64,000 bases of DNA from Solidesulfovibrio aerotolerans (GTDB taxonomy: Bacteria > Desulfobacterota > Desulfovibrionia > Desulfovibrionales > Desulfovibrionaceae): the NCBI RefSeq assembly GCF_009856865.1, contig NZ_WVUD01000012.1, positions 39,649 through 103,648 on the forward strand. Reading direction: 5' to 3'. A model generated the notes under the pieces. It searched no databases, had not been told where the DNA came from, and saw only the letters and a list, made by a program, of their open reading frames with translations. Positions 1-8,715 of this stretch are shown one piece after another; position 1 is the first letter of the stretch, and the number at the start of each line of letters is the position of its first letter. The translations under genes and the position numbers were made by a program.

Positions 1-2
1 CC

Positions 3-392
3 ATCGACGCCGCCAAAGTGGCCGGGCTGCGGGAATATGTGATCACCGACTACTATCCGCCGTCCTTTTTCCTGACGCTGGCCGCCAAAGAACATTGTAA
101 GCTGCCGCTGGCCCCCTCCAGCTGGAGCGTGGAGCGCCCGGCCACACCCCAGGGCGATGTGGCCCTGTCCGGCCATGAGGCGGTCCACGCCACCGACGGC
201 AAAGTGGGACGCCTGGACGGTGTGCTGACCGAAGCCCACTCCGGCCGCGTCATCACGCTGCTGCTGCGCCAAGGCCATTTGTGGGGTGCGCGCGAAGTGG
301 CCATCCCGGCCGGACTGGTGGCGGCCTACGAAGACGGCGTGGTGCGCTTAAACGTCGACACCGCCACCATCGCCGCCCTACCGGCAGCATAG
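3..392 (+). CDS. PRC-barrel domain protein (3' part)
   Basis: The reading frame is open from the left edge, so the start lies outside the window; the first whole codon is at base 3. The visible 129 residues contain a PRC-barrel-like stretch of about 80 residues (a G-H-E-A-V-x-A-T-D-G-K-V-G-R-L-D-G pattern, then an I-T-L-L-L-R-Q-G-H segment, then E-V-A-I-P-A-G-L). PRC barrels are small beta-rich modules found in photosynthetic reaction centre H subunits, RimM and many stress proteins. No catalytic residues are expected. A repeat composite lies directly downstream, and the next gene is convergent. The specific role is unknown. Confidence 0.75.
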   Translation: MDAAKVAGLREYVITDYYPPSFFLTLAAKEHCKLPLAPSSWSVERPATPQGDVALSGHEAVHATDGKVGRLDGVLTEAHSGRVITLLLRQGHLWGAREVAIPAGLVAAYEDGVVRLNVDTATIAALPAA

Positions 393-433
393 ACGAGAGG
401 GGAGGAGAAGGCAGAAAGAGAAGAGGAAGAGTG

Positions 434-575
434 CCTCCGGCGGCCAAAGGGGTGACCCCTTTGGAATCCCTCCTGAAAGGCAAGGGGTTAAGGGGGACGT
501 CTGCCGCCTCCCCCTCCCCTAAAAACTTCTTTAATTGCAGGGGTCCGGGGGGATCATCCCCCCGGCCGCCGGAGG
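434..575. repeat. Composite inverted hairpin repeat, copy 1 (142 bp)
   Basis: Bounded by CCTCCGGCGGCC (434-445) and its complement GGCCGCCGGAGG (564-575). The left half holds the stem CCAAAGGGG/CCCCTTTGG (444-464, loop TGA); the right half holds a GGGGGG/CCCCCC stem. A further CCTCCGGCGGCC is at 594-605. It fills the gap between two convergent genes and is preceded by a purine-rich tract (GAGAAGGCAGAAAGAG). It may act as a bidirectional terminator or a REPIN-like element. Confidence 0.9.
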
Positions 576-621
576 CCTCTTCTGTCTCTTCTGCCTCCGG
601 CGGCCGGCTGCCGGTGCCCGG

Positions 622-1914
622 CTACTGGCGCGGGCGTTTGCTTGGGGCCGTGGGCGGCACGACATCGGCCTGGCTGACGAAAAACCCGCTGCTGTAGGCC
701 ATGGCGTCGCTGGCGCAGACCTTGACCACGTCCAGTTCCAGACCGAGTCGGCGGGTCAGTTCGGACAGCCGCGGCCAATCCGAGTCTTCGATGCATTCGG
801 CCAGATCGAGCAGGGGTTGGTATTCGTTTTGCGAATCCCGGCGCAGAGCGGATTTCAGCTTCTCATCCAGCGGCAGATGCTCGGTCACCTTGGCCATGGG
901 CAGGCCCAGGATGGCGTCGAGCAGCGAAAAAAGCCCCAGCAAAAAGAGCGTTCCCGGATTAAAATCCCAGAAATCGTAGCGCATGGTCACCAGTTCCATA
1001 AAGCGTGCCCGCTGCAGCGACAGCTCGGCCAGTTCCCGGGGCAGATCGCCGCCCTGGGACATGTCGGCCAAAAGGACTGCCCGCAGCCAGTTGCGTATTT
1101 TGATGCTGCCAAGGACCATGATGGCCTGGCGGATGGACTGGATTTTTTGCGGGAACCCGAAAGCGGCGCTGTTGAGATACGACAGCAGGCGAAAGCTCAC
1201 CGACACGTCGGCGGAGATGGCTTCGGCCAGGGCGTCCACGTCCGGGTCTTCGGATTCGATGAGCTGCAGGAGTTGGAACCGGCTCATCTGGTGGGAGGTG
1301 AGCTTGCGTTCGGCGATAATCTCGGGTTCCTTGAAAAAGCGGCCCTGGAAGATGGAAAACCCGGCGGTTTTGAGCGCCTCGAAGTGGTCCAGGCCCGTGA
1401 CCTGGCTGGCCCACAAGGTGACCTTGCGCCCCTTGCTGCGGGCGGCCACCCCGGTCGGGTCGGCCTCCTGGCCGGCATCGAAGCACCACACATCGGCCAG
1501 ATCGGCCAGTTCCGGCAGATGCTCCCGGCCCGGCCCGACGTCCACGGCCAGGGAATAGCCGTCGCTGCGCAACTGGCGGGCCGCGTCCAGGACCGGCCCG
1601 GCCTGGGTCACGCGGCCGGTGAATTTGACCACGCCATGGGCCGGCGGCAAGGCGTAGGGTGCCTGGGTCAGCAAGCCGGCCTCGTCAAAAGGGGCCACCA
1701 CTTTTTTGCCGCGTTCCACGGCATGCTGCACGCCCATATAGGAGGTGGAGGCCAGGGAGCCGGCCAGTTGTTCCTGATCGGTAAAGCAGGCCAACGTCGC
1801 GCAGGCGTCGGCACCGCCCTGGATTTCATAGCCCCACAGTTTGCGTTTGACATCAAACAGGGCTTGCTTGGTGAAAAAAAACTGGCTGGCACTGGTCTGG
1901 CCGTTCTCGCTCAT
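622..1914 (-). CDS. EAL-like/HDOD domain signalling protein
   Basis: 430 residues with the YuxH-type architecture. The N-terminal part (about residues 1-200) resembles a degenerate EAL phosphodiesterase fold: it ends in F-S-I-F-Q-G-R-F-F-K but lacks an intact E-A-L/E-V-L catalytic signature, so it is probably not an active c-di-GMP hydrolase. The C-terminal part (about 205-400) is an HDOD domain (L-L-S-Y-L-N-S-A-A-F-G followed by I-R-Q-A-I-M-V-L-G). HDOD proteins lack the HD metal residues and usually act as scaffolds in signalling. ATG start at 1914. A second HDOD protein lies at 40066-41316. Confidence 0.85.
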   Translation of the reverse strand: MSENGQTSASQFFFTKQALFDVKRKLWGYEIQGGADACATLACFTDQEQLAGSLASTSYMGVQHAVERGKKVVAPFDEAGLLTQAPYALPPAHGVVKFTGRVTQAGPVLDAARQLRSDGYSLAVDVGPGREHLPELADLADVWCFDAGQEADPTGVAARSKGRKVTLWASQVTGLDHFEALKTAGFSIFQGRFFKEPEIIAERKLTSHQMSRFQLLQLIESEDPDVDALAEAISADVSVSFRLLSYLNSAAFGFPQKIQSIRQAIMVLGSIKIRNWLRAVLLADMSQGGDLPRELAELSLQRARFMELVTMRYDFWDFNPGTLFLLGLFSLLDAILGLPMAKVTEHLPLDEKLKSALRRDSQNEYQPLLDLAECIEDSDWPRLSELTRRLGLELDVVKVCASDAMAYSSGFFVSQADVVPPTAPSKRPRQ

Positions 1915-2030
1915 GTTCGACCCCGATGTGGTTTAACGGTTGGAGGCGGCGAGGCCATAAAGGTTTGCCCCAACGATGCCCCAGGCGCGGGGCTTTGACA
2001 ATGCTTTTCCCCCTCCGCGCGCCAACTCGG

Positions 2031-3464
2031 TCAAGCGGTGCGGCCGGCCGGCGCGGGTTGGCCGGCCGGTACCGGGGCGGGCAGCACAAAGGTAAACGCG
2101 CTGCCCGCCCCGGGAACGCTTTCCACGTCGATGACCACACCATGGGCAAAAAGCACCGCCCGCACCAGCGACAGGCCCAACCCCAGCCCCCGCTTGGTCC
2201 GGCTCTTGTCGGCCCGGTAGAGGCGCTCGAAAATGCGGGGGATGTCGTCGGGGTGCATGCCCTCGCCGGTGTCGGCCACCCGCACGGCCACGCCGGCGGC
2301 GAGCTTTGTGGCAGTGATGGTCACCTGGCCGCCCGGCGGCGTGTATTTGACGGCGTTGTCCAGCAGATTGGCCAGCACCTGGCGCAGCCGGTCGGCATCG
2401 GCCACGACCTCCAGGGGGCCGGCGGCATGGGCGCGCAGCGACACCTGTTTTTCCTCGGCCGCGTATTCGTAGAGTTCCGCTGCCTCGGCCACCAGCCGGG
2501 CCATGTCCGTGGGGGCCAGATGCAGGCGCATGGCCCCGGTTTCGGCTTCGGAGATGTCCATGAGGATGCCGAGCATGGACACCATGCGCCGGGTCTCTTC
2601 GGCGCAGTCGAGCAGGGCCTCACGCAGTTCTTCGGGATCGTTTTTGGTGGCGGCGGCCACTTCCACGGCAGCCAGGGTGCGGGTGGCCGGGGTGCGCAGA
2701 TCATGGGCCACGTTGTCCAGGGCCTCGCGCATGCCGGCAATAAGCGTGCGGATCTTGTCGAGCATGGCGTTAAACAGCCGGGCCAGCTCGCTGAGTTCAT
2801 CGTCCACGCCGACTTCCGGCACCCGGGCGTCCATGCGGCCGGTGTCGATGGCCCGCACGGTGTCGATCAAGTCTTTGATGGGTGTCAGCACCCGCCGGGC
2901 CAGCAGGAAGCCGGCGGCCAGCCCGAGCAGGGTCACCGGAATCATGATGCCGGCAAAGATGACCCGGAACCGGCCCAGCAGATCCTCGCGTTCGCTGGCG
3001 TCCTTGCCCAGATACACGGCCCCGCCGCCGGGCAGCGTCCGGCAGGCCACCTCGATCAGCCCGCCTTCGGCCCCGGGATCGGGCAGAAAAAACCACTCGA
3101 CCGCCTGCTCCGGGGCCACCGGCAACGCCGCGGGCAGGGGCTGGCTGTCGTCCGGGGTCAGCTCGAAACGATGCGCGCCGTCCGGGCCGTCCACCCGCAG
3201 CAGATACTGTTCGACGTCGATATTCTCCCGTTCCAGGCGCAGAAAATCCACCAGCCCGGTGAGTCCCTTTTTCTGGCTCACCGAGGCATACTCCCGCATT
3301 TTCTGCGCCATGGCCGCCCGGTCGCCCTCGCGCACGGCACCGGAGAGCAGGGAATAGGCCAGCACGAAAAGCGTCAGGGCGCTGAAAATAAAGATCAGGG
3401 AATACTGGGCGGTCAGACGAAACGTGGTGGAGCGGATAAGTGGCCGGTTATTCCTTGAGAACAT
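2031..3464 (-). CDS. Sensor histidine kinase (two-component)
   Basis: 477 residues from the ATG at 3464, chosen because it overlaps the end of the response regulator gene by 17 bp, as expected for a coupled pair; the frame is open further upstream. Order: membrane segment near residues 15-35, a periplasmic region, a second membrane segment near 165-190, HAMP, the phospho-acceptor H-box (V-A-H-D-L-R-T-P), the N-box (N-L-L-D-N-A-V-K-Y-T) and the G boxes (D-T-G-E-G-M; G-L-G-L-G-L-S-L-V). All kinase motifs look intact. The stimulus cannot be read from the sequence. Confidence 0.93.
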   Translation of the reverse strand: MFSRNNRPLIRSTTFRLTAQYSLIFIFSALTLFVLAYSLLSGAVREGDRAAMAQKMREYASVSQKKGLTGLVDFLRLERENIDVEQYLLRVDGPDGAHRFELTPDDSQPLPAALPVAPEQAVEWFFLPDPGAEGGLIEVACRTLPGGGAVYLGKDASEREDLLGRFRVIFAGIMIPVTLLGLAAGFLLARRVLTPIKDLIDTVRAIDTGRMDARVPEVGVDDELSELARLFNAMLDKIRTLIAGMREALDNVAHDLRTPATRTLAAVEVAAATKNDPEELREALLDCAEETRRMVSMLGILMDISEAETGAMRLHLAPTDMARLVAEAAELYEYAAEEKQVSLRAHAAGPLEVVADADRLRQVLANLLDNAVKYTPPGGQVTITATKLAAGVAVRVADTGEGMHPDDIPRIFERLYRADKSRTKRGLGLGLSLVRAVLFAHGVVIDVESVPGAGSAFTFVLPAPVPAGQPAPAGRTA

Positions 3465-4119
3465 AGCCGACCCCGCGCAGGGTGTGGAGCAGCTTCGTGT
3501 CATAGTCCCGGTCGATCTTGTTGCGCAGCCGGCACACCAGCACGTCCACCAGATTGGTCTGGGGGTCGAAATGGTAGTCCCAGACATGTTCCATAATCAT
3601 GGTCTTGGACAGCACCTTGTTGGGATTGCGCATGAAATATTCCAGCAGGGCAAACTCGCGCGGCTGCAACGGTATGGCCGTCCCACCCCGGGCCACTTCC
3701 CGGGTGAGCAGATTCATGGACAACTCGCCAACGGCAAGGCGGGTGGGTTCGGCGATGTTGGTGGCCCGGCGAATCAGCGCCTGGACCCGGGCCAGCAGTT
3801 CGGCAAAGGAAAAGGGCTTGGACAGGTAGTCGTCGCCGCCGGTCTCCAGGCCCCGCACCCGGTCCTCCACCGACCGTTTGGCCGAGAGGATGATGATGGG
3901 GGTCATGATCTTTCGCCGGCGCAGTTCTTCGATGACCTTAAGGCCGTCCATACCCGGCAGCATCACGTCGATGATGGCCACGGCATACGGCTCGCAGGCC
4001 GCCAGTTGCAACCCGTCCGGGCCGTTGGCGGCGTGGTCTGCGGCAAAGCCGTTTTGGCGCAGGCCGTCGAGGATGAAGGAGGCAATTTTTTCATCGTCCT
4101 CAATCAGGAGGATGCGCAT
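3448..4119 (-). CDS. OmpR/PhoB-family response regulator
   Basis: 223 residues. Starts at the ATG at 4119 (M-R-I-L-L-I-E-D-D), with AAGGA about ten bases upstream; the frame extends further but that part does not resemble the family. The receiver domain has the acidic pair E-D-D, the phospho-acceptor Asp in V-A-I-I-D-V-M-L-P-G, and the conserved Lys in L-S-K-P-F. The C-terminal winged helix (about residues 125-223) ends in the typical L-R-G-V-G-Y-V-L-K. First gene of the two-gene operon with the histidine kinase, divergent from the amino-acid ABC operon. Confidence 0.95.
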   Translation of the reverse strand: MRILLIEDDEKIASFILDGLRQNGFAADHAANGPDGLQLAACEPYAVAIIDVMLPGMDGLKVIEELRRRKIMTPIIILSAKRSVEDRVRGLETGGDDYLSKPFSFAELLARVQALIRRATNIAEPTRLAVGELSMNLLTREVARGGTAIPLQPREFALLEYFMRNPNKVLSKTMIMEHVWDYHFDPQTNLVDVLVCRLRNKIDRDYDTKLLHTLRGVGYVLKE

Positions 4120-4424
4120 GGGGCAAGTGTCCTTGTCGCTGTGATCGGCGGCCTCGGGTGTGGGCGACGGCGGCCGTACGGTGTGCGTCCCGGTATACAT
4201 ACCGGCCCCCATACTGACCAGCCTGCGGCTGCGCCAGGGGGAGTTCCCCTTTTTTCAAATCTGTAATCGCCATCCCGGCGTAACCCCTGCCGGCGGCCGG
4301 CACGGATTGACAAAAGGGTTCGATTCAAGCAGTTTTGTGCATTGCAGATTCGCCTCGTCGTATTGCCGTCTGCGGCCGCCGCGAGGCGACCGAATGCGTT
4401 TTGCCCAAAGGAATTGGTGCCCCC
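4120..4424. promoter_or_regulatory. Divergent regulatory region, regulator versus ABC operon
   Basis: About 300 bp between divergent genes. It holds a perfect palindrome, CCGGTAT-AC-ATACCGG (4190-4205), roughly 70 bp upstream of the response regulator start, which is a reasonable operator candidate. A consensus -35 hexamer TTGACA (4307-4312) faces the ABC operon, but I see no good -10 at the usual spacing. No gene is supported here. Confidence 0.4.
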
Positions 4425-5153
<729 letters not shown>

Positions 5154-5163
5154 CGCCCAAAAA

Positions 5164-5179
5164 GCGGGCAATAGCCCGC
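5164..5179 (+). other. Small intra-operon hairpin
   Basis: GCGGGC-AATA-GCCCGC between the ATPase and binding-protein genes. No T run follows, so it is more likely an mRNA processing or stability element than a terminator. Confidence 0.4.
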
Positions 5180-5211
5180 AAACCCTTCAAATGCCTAGAA
5201 AGGAGGCCTCC

Positions 5212-6030
5212 ATGCGCATTGCAGTCCGGTTTACCGTTCTTGCCTGCCTGCTCACCCTTTTTGCGGCCATTCCCGCCCTGGCCGGCAAACTCGAAGACAT
5301 CAAGGCGCGTGGAGCCCTTGTGGCCGGCGTCAAGGATTCCCAGCGTCCCTTTGGCTACGTGGACGAAAAATCCAACCAGATCGTGGGCTTTGAAATCGAC
5401 CTCATGCAGGCGCTGGCCGAGCGCCTGGGCGTCAAACTCGAACTCAAACCCGTGACCTCCTCCACCCGTATCCCCATGCTCACCCAGGGTGCCGTGGACA
5501 TCGTGGCCGCCACCATGACCCACAAAAAAGAGCGCGAGGATCAGGTCGATTTCTCCATCACCTATTTCATGACCGGCCAGAAGCTGCTGGTCAAAAAAGA
5601 CGGCGGCATCAAGTCCGTGGCCGATCTGGCCGGCAAGAAGGTCGGGTCCGTCAAGGGTTCCACCTCCGAGCAGAATGTCAAAAAGGCCCAGCCCGACACC
5701 ACCGTCATCTCCTTTGAGACCTACCCCGAAGCCTTCCTGGCCCTTAAGCAGGGCAAGGTCCAGGCCATGACCACCGACGAATCCATCCTGGTCGGCGTCA
5801 AAAACAGCGATGACAAGCCCGAAGCCTGGGACATCGTGGGTGAATACATCTCCCCCGAACCCTACGGCCTGGGTGTTGCGGAAAATGATTCCAAGTTCCG
5901 CGATTTCGTCAACCTGGCGCTCATGGACATGTGGACCAAGGGCGAATACCAAAAGATCTACGACAAGTGGTTCGGCAAGGACACCAAGGACTATATCCCG
6001 CTGACCTGGAAGATGGAGTTGTGGCCGTAG
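5212..6030 (+). CDS. Polar amino-acid ABC transporter, periplasmic binding protein
   Basis: 272 residues from ATG 5212 with a strong AAAGGAGG site. An N-terminal signal peptide of about 22 residues (hydrophobic L-A-C-L-L-T-L-F-A-A-I-P, cleavage after A-L-A) precedes a type II periplasmic binding fold (SBP_bac_3 family), with A-R-G-A-L-V-A-G-V-K near the mature N-terminus and G-F-E-I-D-L-M-Q-A-L-A. It delivers an amino acid to the two permeases downstream. A GC-rich hairpin directly follows the gene, a common way to keep binding-protein mRNA more abundant than permease mRNA. Confidence 0.94.
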   Translation: MRIAVRFTVLACLLTLFAAIPALAGKLEDIKARGALVAGVKDSQRPFGYVDEKSNQIVGFEIDLMQALAERLGVKLELKPVTSSTRIPMLTQGAVDIVAATMTHKKEREDQVDFSITYFMTGQKLLVKKDGGIKSVADLAGKKVGSVKGSTSEQNVKKAQPDTTVISFETYPEAFLALKQGKVQAMTTDESILVGVKNSDDKPEAWDIVGEYISPEPYGLGVAENDSKFRDFVNLALMDMWTKGEYQKIYDKWFGKDTKDYIPLTWKMELWP

Positions 6031-6059
6031 ACGAGGCCGCCTGACGTATACTTTGCCGC

Positions 6060-6088
6060 GCGGCCGGGGGGATTGCCCCTCCGGCCGC
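6060..6088 (+). terminator. Intra-operon attenuating hairpin
   Basis: Stem GCGGCCGG/CCGGCCGC (6060-6067 and 6081-6088) with inner GGGG/CCCC pairs. It sits between the binding-protein gene and the first permease and lacks a T run. It resembles the core of the dispersed hairpin repeats but has neither CCTCCGGCGGCC border. Confidence 0.55.
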
Positions 6089-6131
6089 CCTTGCGCCGGA
6101 GTCCGCTCCGGCCGGTTCGTGGGGAAGACTC

Positions 6132-6833
6132 TTGGCGTATCAATTCGATTTCGGACAGGTGGTCAGCGGGGAATACGGCCAGTGGCTGCTCTCGGGGCTG
6201 GACGTCACCCTGCGCATCTCCGGCATTGCCATCGTGCTGTCTCTGGCCCTGGGCACGCTGGTGGCTGTTTTGCGGCTGTCCAAGGTGCGCCCGCTGGTCT
6301 GGCTGGCGGCCTCGTTCACGGAATTTTTCCGCAACACGCCCTTGCTGGTACAGATTTTTTTCTGGTATTTCGGCTCTTACAGCGTGCTCCCGGACGCTGT
6401 GAACGAGTGGCTCTACGCCCGCGACTTCGAATTCGCCTGCGGCGTCATTGCGCTGACCGTCTACACCGCCGCCTTTATCGCCGAAGAAATCCGGTCCGGC
6501 ATCTTCTCCATCCCCAAAAACCAGCTCGAAGCCTCCCGGGCCTGCGGCCTGTCCTTTCTCCAGGCCATGGCCTACGTGATCTTGCCCCAAGCCTTTCGGG
6601 TCATCATCCCGCCACTGATTTCCCAGTTTCTCAATCTCATCAAAAACTCGTCCCTGGTCATGACCATCGGCGTCATGGATCTGACCTACATGGCCCGACA
6701 AATCGAGGCCCACACCTTCCACGGTTTCGAGGCCTTCACCGTGTCCACGCTGATGTATCTCACGATTTCCTTGATCGTCTCCTTCTCCGTCAACCTCTAT
6801 AACCGCTACGTGCTGCACGTGCGGTCACGGTAG
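6132..6833 (+). CDS. Polar amino-acid ABC transporter, permease 1
   Basis: 233 residues, apparently starting at TTG 6132 (M-A-Y-Q-F-D-F-G), with GGGGAAG just upstream; no ATG fits the family N-terminus. HisM/GlnP-type permease with about five membrane segments. The cytoplasmic EAA loop is visible (E-A-S-R-A-C-G-L-S-F-L-Q-A-M then I-L-P-Q-A-F), which is where the ATPase docks. F-F-R-N-T-P-L-L-V-Q is also typical. It pairs with the permease that follows ten bases downstream to form a heterodimeric channel. Confidence 0.92.
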   Translation: MAYQFDFGQVVSGEYGQWLLSGLDVTLRISGIAIVLSLALGTLVAVLRLSKVRPLVWLAASFTEFFRNTPLLVQIFFWYFGSYSVLPDAVNEWLYARDFEFACGVIALTVYTAAFIAEEIRSGIFSIPKNQLEASRACGLSFLQAMAYVILPQAFRVIIPPLISQFLNLIKNSSLVMTIGVMDLTYMARQIEAHTFHGFEAFTVSTLMYLTISLIVSFSVNLYNRYVLHVRSR

Positions 6834-6843
6834 GAGGCTGACG

Positions 6844-7539
6844 ATGCATTGGGACACGGTTTATAAAAATTTAGACTACCTCCTCATCGGTGCCTACCCC
6901 CAGGGACCACTGGGCGGGCTGGCCATGACCGTCATCCTGGCCGTCGGCGGCATCTTCGGTGCCTTCTGGCTGGGGCTGGGCTGCGGCCTCATGCGCATCT
7001 CCAAACGGCGTCGCCTGCGCTGGCCGGCTATGTTTTTCATCGAAATCATCCGGGGCACGCCGCTGCTCATGGTCGTCTTCTGGTTTTATTTCCTGGCACC
7101 GGTGGTCTTTGGCCACACCCTGCCCGAAGCCGAAAGCGCGCTCATTGCCCTGATCGTTTTCACCAGCGCCTACATCGCCGAAATCGTGCGCGCCGGCGTC
7201 GAGGCCCTGCCCAAAGGCCAGATGGAGGCCGCCCGAGGCTCGGGCCTGTCCCATGTGCAGGCCATGATCTTTATCATCCTGCCCCAGGCGCTCTTCAATA
7301 TGATCCCGTCCTTCGTCAACCAGTTCGTTTCCTTGACCAAAGACACCTCCCTGGCCTTTATCATCGGTGTGAACGAACTGACCAAGGCCGCAACGCAAGT
7401 CAACAACCGCACGCTCACCGCACCCACGGAAATTTTCATCACCATCGCCCTGCTCTATTTCGTCATCTGCTACTGCTTAACGGAATTCTCCCGCTACCTC
7501 GAACGCCGCATCAACCGCTACCAGGCCCGCGGCCGTTAG
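6844..7539 (+). CDS. Polar amino-acid ABC transporter, permease 2
   Basis: 231 residues, ATG 6844, with TAGGAGG overlapping the end of permease 1. Same family as the preceding gene: I-I-R-G-T-P-L-L-M-V motif near residue 75, EAA loop E-A-A-R-G-S-G-L-S-H-V-Q-A-M with I-L-P-Q-A-L. Last gene of the operon; a hairpin repeat composite begins 30 bp after its stop codon and probably ends the transcript. Confidence 0.93.
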   Translation: MHWDTVYKNLDYLLIGAYPQGPLGGLAMTVILAVGGIFGAFWLGLGCGLMRISKRRRLRWPAMFFIEIIRGTPLLMVVFWFYFLAPVVFGHTLPEAESALIALIVFTSAYIAEIVRAGVEALPKGQMEAARGSGLSHVQAMIFIILPQALFNMIPSFVNQFVSLTKDTSLAFIIGVNELTKAATQVNNRTLTAPTEIFITIALLYFVICYCLTEFSRYLERRINRYQARGR

Positions 7540-7569
7540 GCGAGAGAAGGGAAGAGAAGGCAGAAGATG

Positions 7570-7711
7570 CCTCCGGCGGCCGGGGGGATGATCCCCCCGG
7601 ACCCCCCGACGGGAGAAGTTTTTAAGGGGAGGGTGAAGCGGCAGACGCTCCCCTATAACCCCTGCCTTCCAGGAGGGATTCCAAAGGGGCCACCCCTTTG
7701 GCCGCCGGAGG
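7570..7711. repeat. Composite inverted hairpin repeat, copy 2 (142 bp, opposite orientation)
   Basis: Bounded by CCTCCGGCGGCC (7570-7581) and GGCCGCCGGAGG (7700-7711). It is the same 142 bp unit as copy 1, read from the other strand: the GGGGGG/CCCCCC half comes first and the CCAAAGGGG/CCCCTTTGG half last. The middle contains GGAGAAGTTTTTAAGGGG. It lies directly 3' of the amino-acid ABC operon. Confidence 0.9.
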
Positions 7712-7771
7712 CACTCTTTGACGCTACAAAAGTCCACCGCCGGGGCAACGCCGTTCCCCCTTCACCCCTTT

Positions 7772-7809
7772 GGGGGGTCCGGGGGCCTCAGGCCCCCGGC
7801 CGCCGGAGG
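7772..7809. repeat. Isolated half unit of the hairpin repeat
   Basis: A third border GGCCGCCGGAGG (7798-7809) with a CCGGGGGCC/GGCCCCCGG stem and a three-base loop. It is a solitary half unit 60 bp after copy 2, just upstream of the hydrolase gene. The rest of 7712-7860 shows nothing else I can identify. Confidence 0.8.
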
Positions 7810-7860
7810 CATCCCCCCTTATTCCCTCACCCTCATCCTCACCCACTGTCCGGGAGCGCC

Positions 7861-8715
7861 ATGAAATACGTTGCTGTTGCCTGTATTGCCGCCATGTTGG
7901 CCTATTGTGGCTACCTCACGCTGCTGTATGTGGGCCAGGACGCCATGGTCTTTCCGGGCCGGGTGGCCAACCCGGCCCGGACCGCAGACATCAAGCAGTA
8001 TTACAAGCAATTGGAAGCGTTTGACGTCACGGCGGCCGACGGGACAGGGCTTCACGGCTATTATCTGCCGCGCCGGCGTGACGGCCGGCTCCAGCCGGCG
8101 GTGCTTTATTTTGCCGGCAACGCCGAGGAGCAGACCGGGTTTTTCCTGTGGTCGCCCAATGAGTTGAGCGCCTACACGGTGGCCGGGGTGGACTATCGGG
8201 GCTACGGCACTTCCGATGGCAAGCCGACGGAAGCGCTGGTCAAGGCTGACGCGCTGGCTGTGTACGATGCGCTGCTTAAAAAACTCGGGCCGGATGGCCG
8301 CATTGTGGTCATGGGCCGCAGTCTGGGTTCGGGTGTGGCGGCGTATGTCGCCGGCAACCGGCCGGTTGCCGGGGTCATTTTGGTGACGCCGTATGATTCC
8401 CTGGCTGCCGTGGGCCAGGGCAGCCACCCGTTCGCCCCGGTGCGCCTGCTTCTGAAGCATCCCTTTGACGTGGCCCCGGATGCAGCCCGGGTCACGGCAC
8501 CGGCGCTGTTCCTCATTGCCGGGGACGACACGCTCATCCCGCCACTCCACGCGAAGCGGTTGGCCGAGGTCTGGCCCGGCCCCAAAGCGGTCGAGACCAT
8601 TATCGGGGCCAGCCACAACAACCTTCTTGATAATCCTATGTACTGGAAATTGATTCGTGAATTCCTGGAGGGGTGCCTGGGGACCGGCGCGCCGCAGCCG
8701 GCTGCCGCCAATTAG
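7861..8715 (+). CDS. Membrane-anchored alpha/beta hydrolase
   Basis: 284 residues from ATG 7861 (GGGAG upstream). An N-terminal hydrophobic segment (residues 3-25) would anchor or export it. The rest is an alpha/beta hydrolase of the FrsA/BEM46-like type: V-L-Y-F-A-G-N-A-E-E oxyanion region, Y-R-G-Y-G-T-S-D-G-K-P, nucleophile elbow G-R-S-L-G-S-G, an Asp in A-G-D-D-T-L-I-P-P, and the His in G-A-S-H-N-N-L. The catalytic triad is complete. The substrate is unknown. Convergent with hflX; the two stop regions overlap by 4 bp. Confidence 0.85.
   Translation: MKYVAVACIAAMLAYCGYLTLLYVGQDAMVFPGRVANPARTADIKQYYKQLEAFDVTAADGTGLHGYYLPRRRDGRLQPAVLYFAGNAEEQTGFFLWSPNELSAYTVAGVDYRGYGTSDGKPTEALVKADALAVYDALLKKLGPDGRIVVMGRSLGSGVAAYVAGNRPVAGVILVTPYDSLAAVGQGSHPFAPVRLLLKHPFDVAPDAARVTAPALFLIAGDDTLIPPLHAKRLAEVWPGPKAVETIIGASHNNLLDNPMYWKLIREFLEGCLGTGAPQPAAAN

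Noticed and set aside
535..1998. 487-residue plus-strand frame over the HDOD gene
   Set aside because: Begins in a repeat and runs antisense to a gene with clear domains; composition is an artefact of GC bias.
7567..7860. Extended N-terminus of the hydrolase through the repeat
   Set aside because: The added 98 residues translate repeat DNA; ATG 7861 has a ribosome site and begins the hydrophobic anchor.
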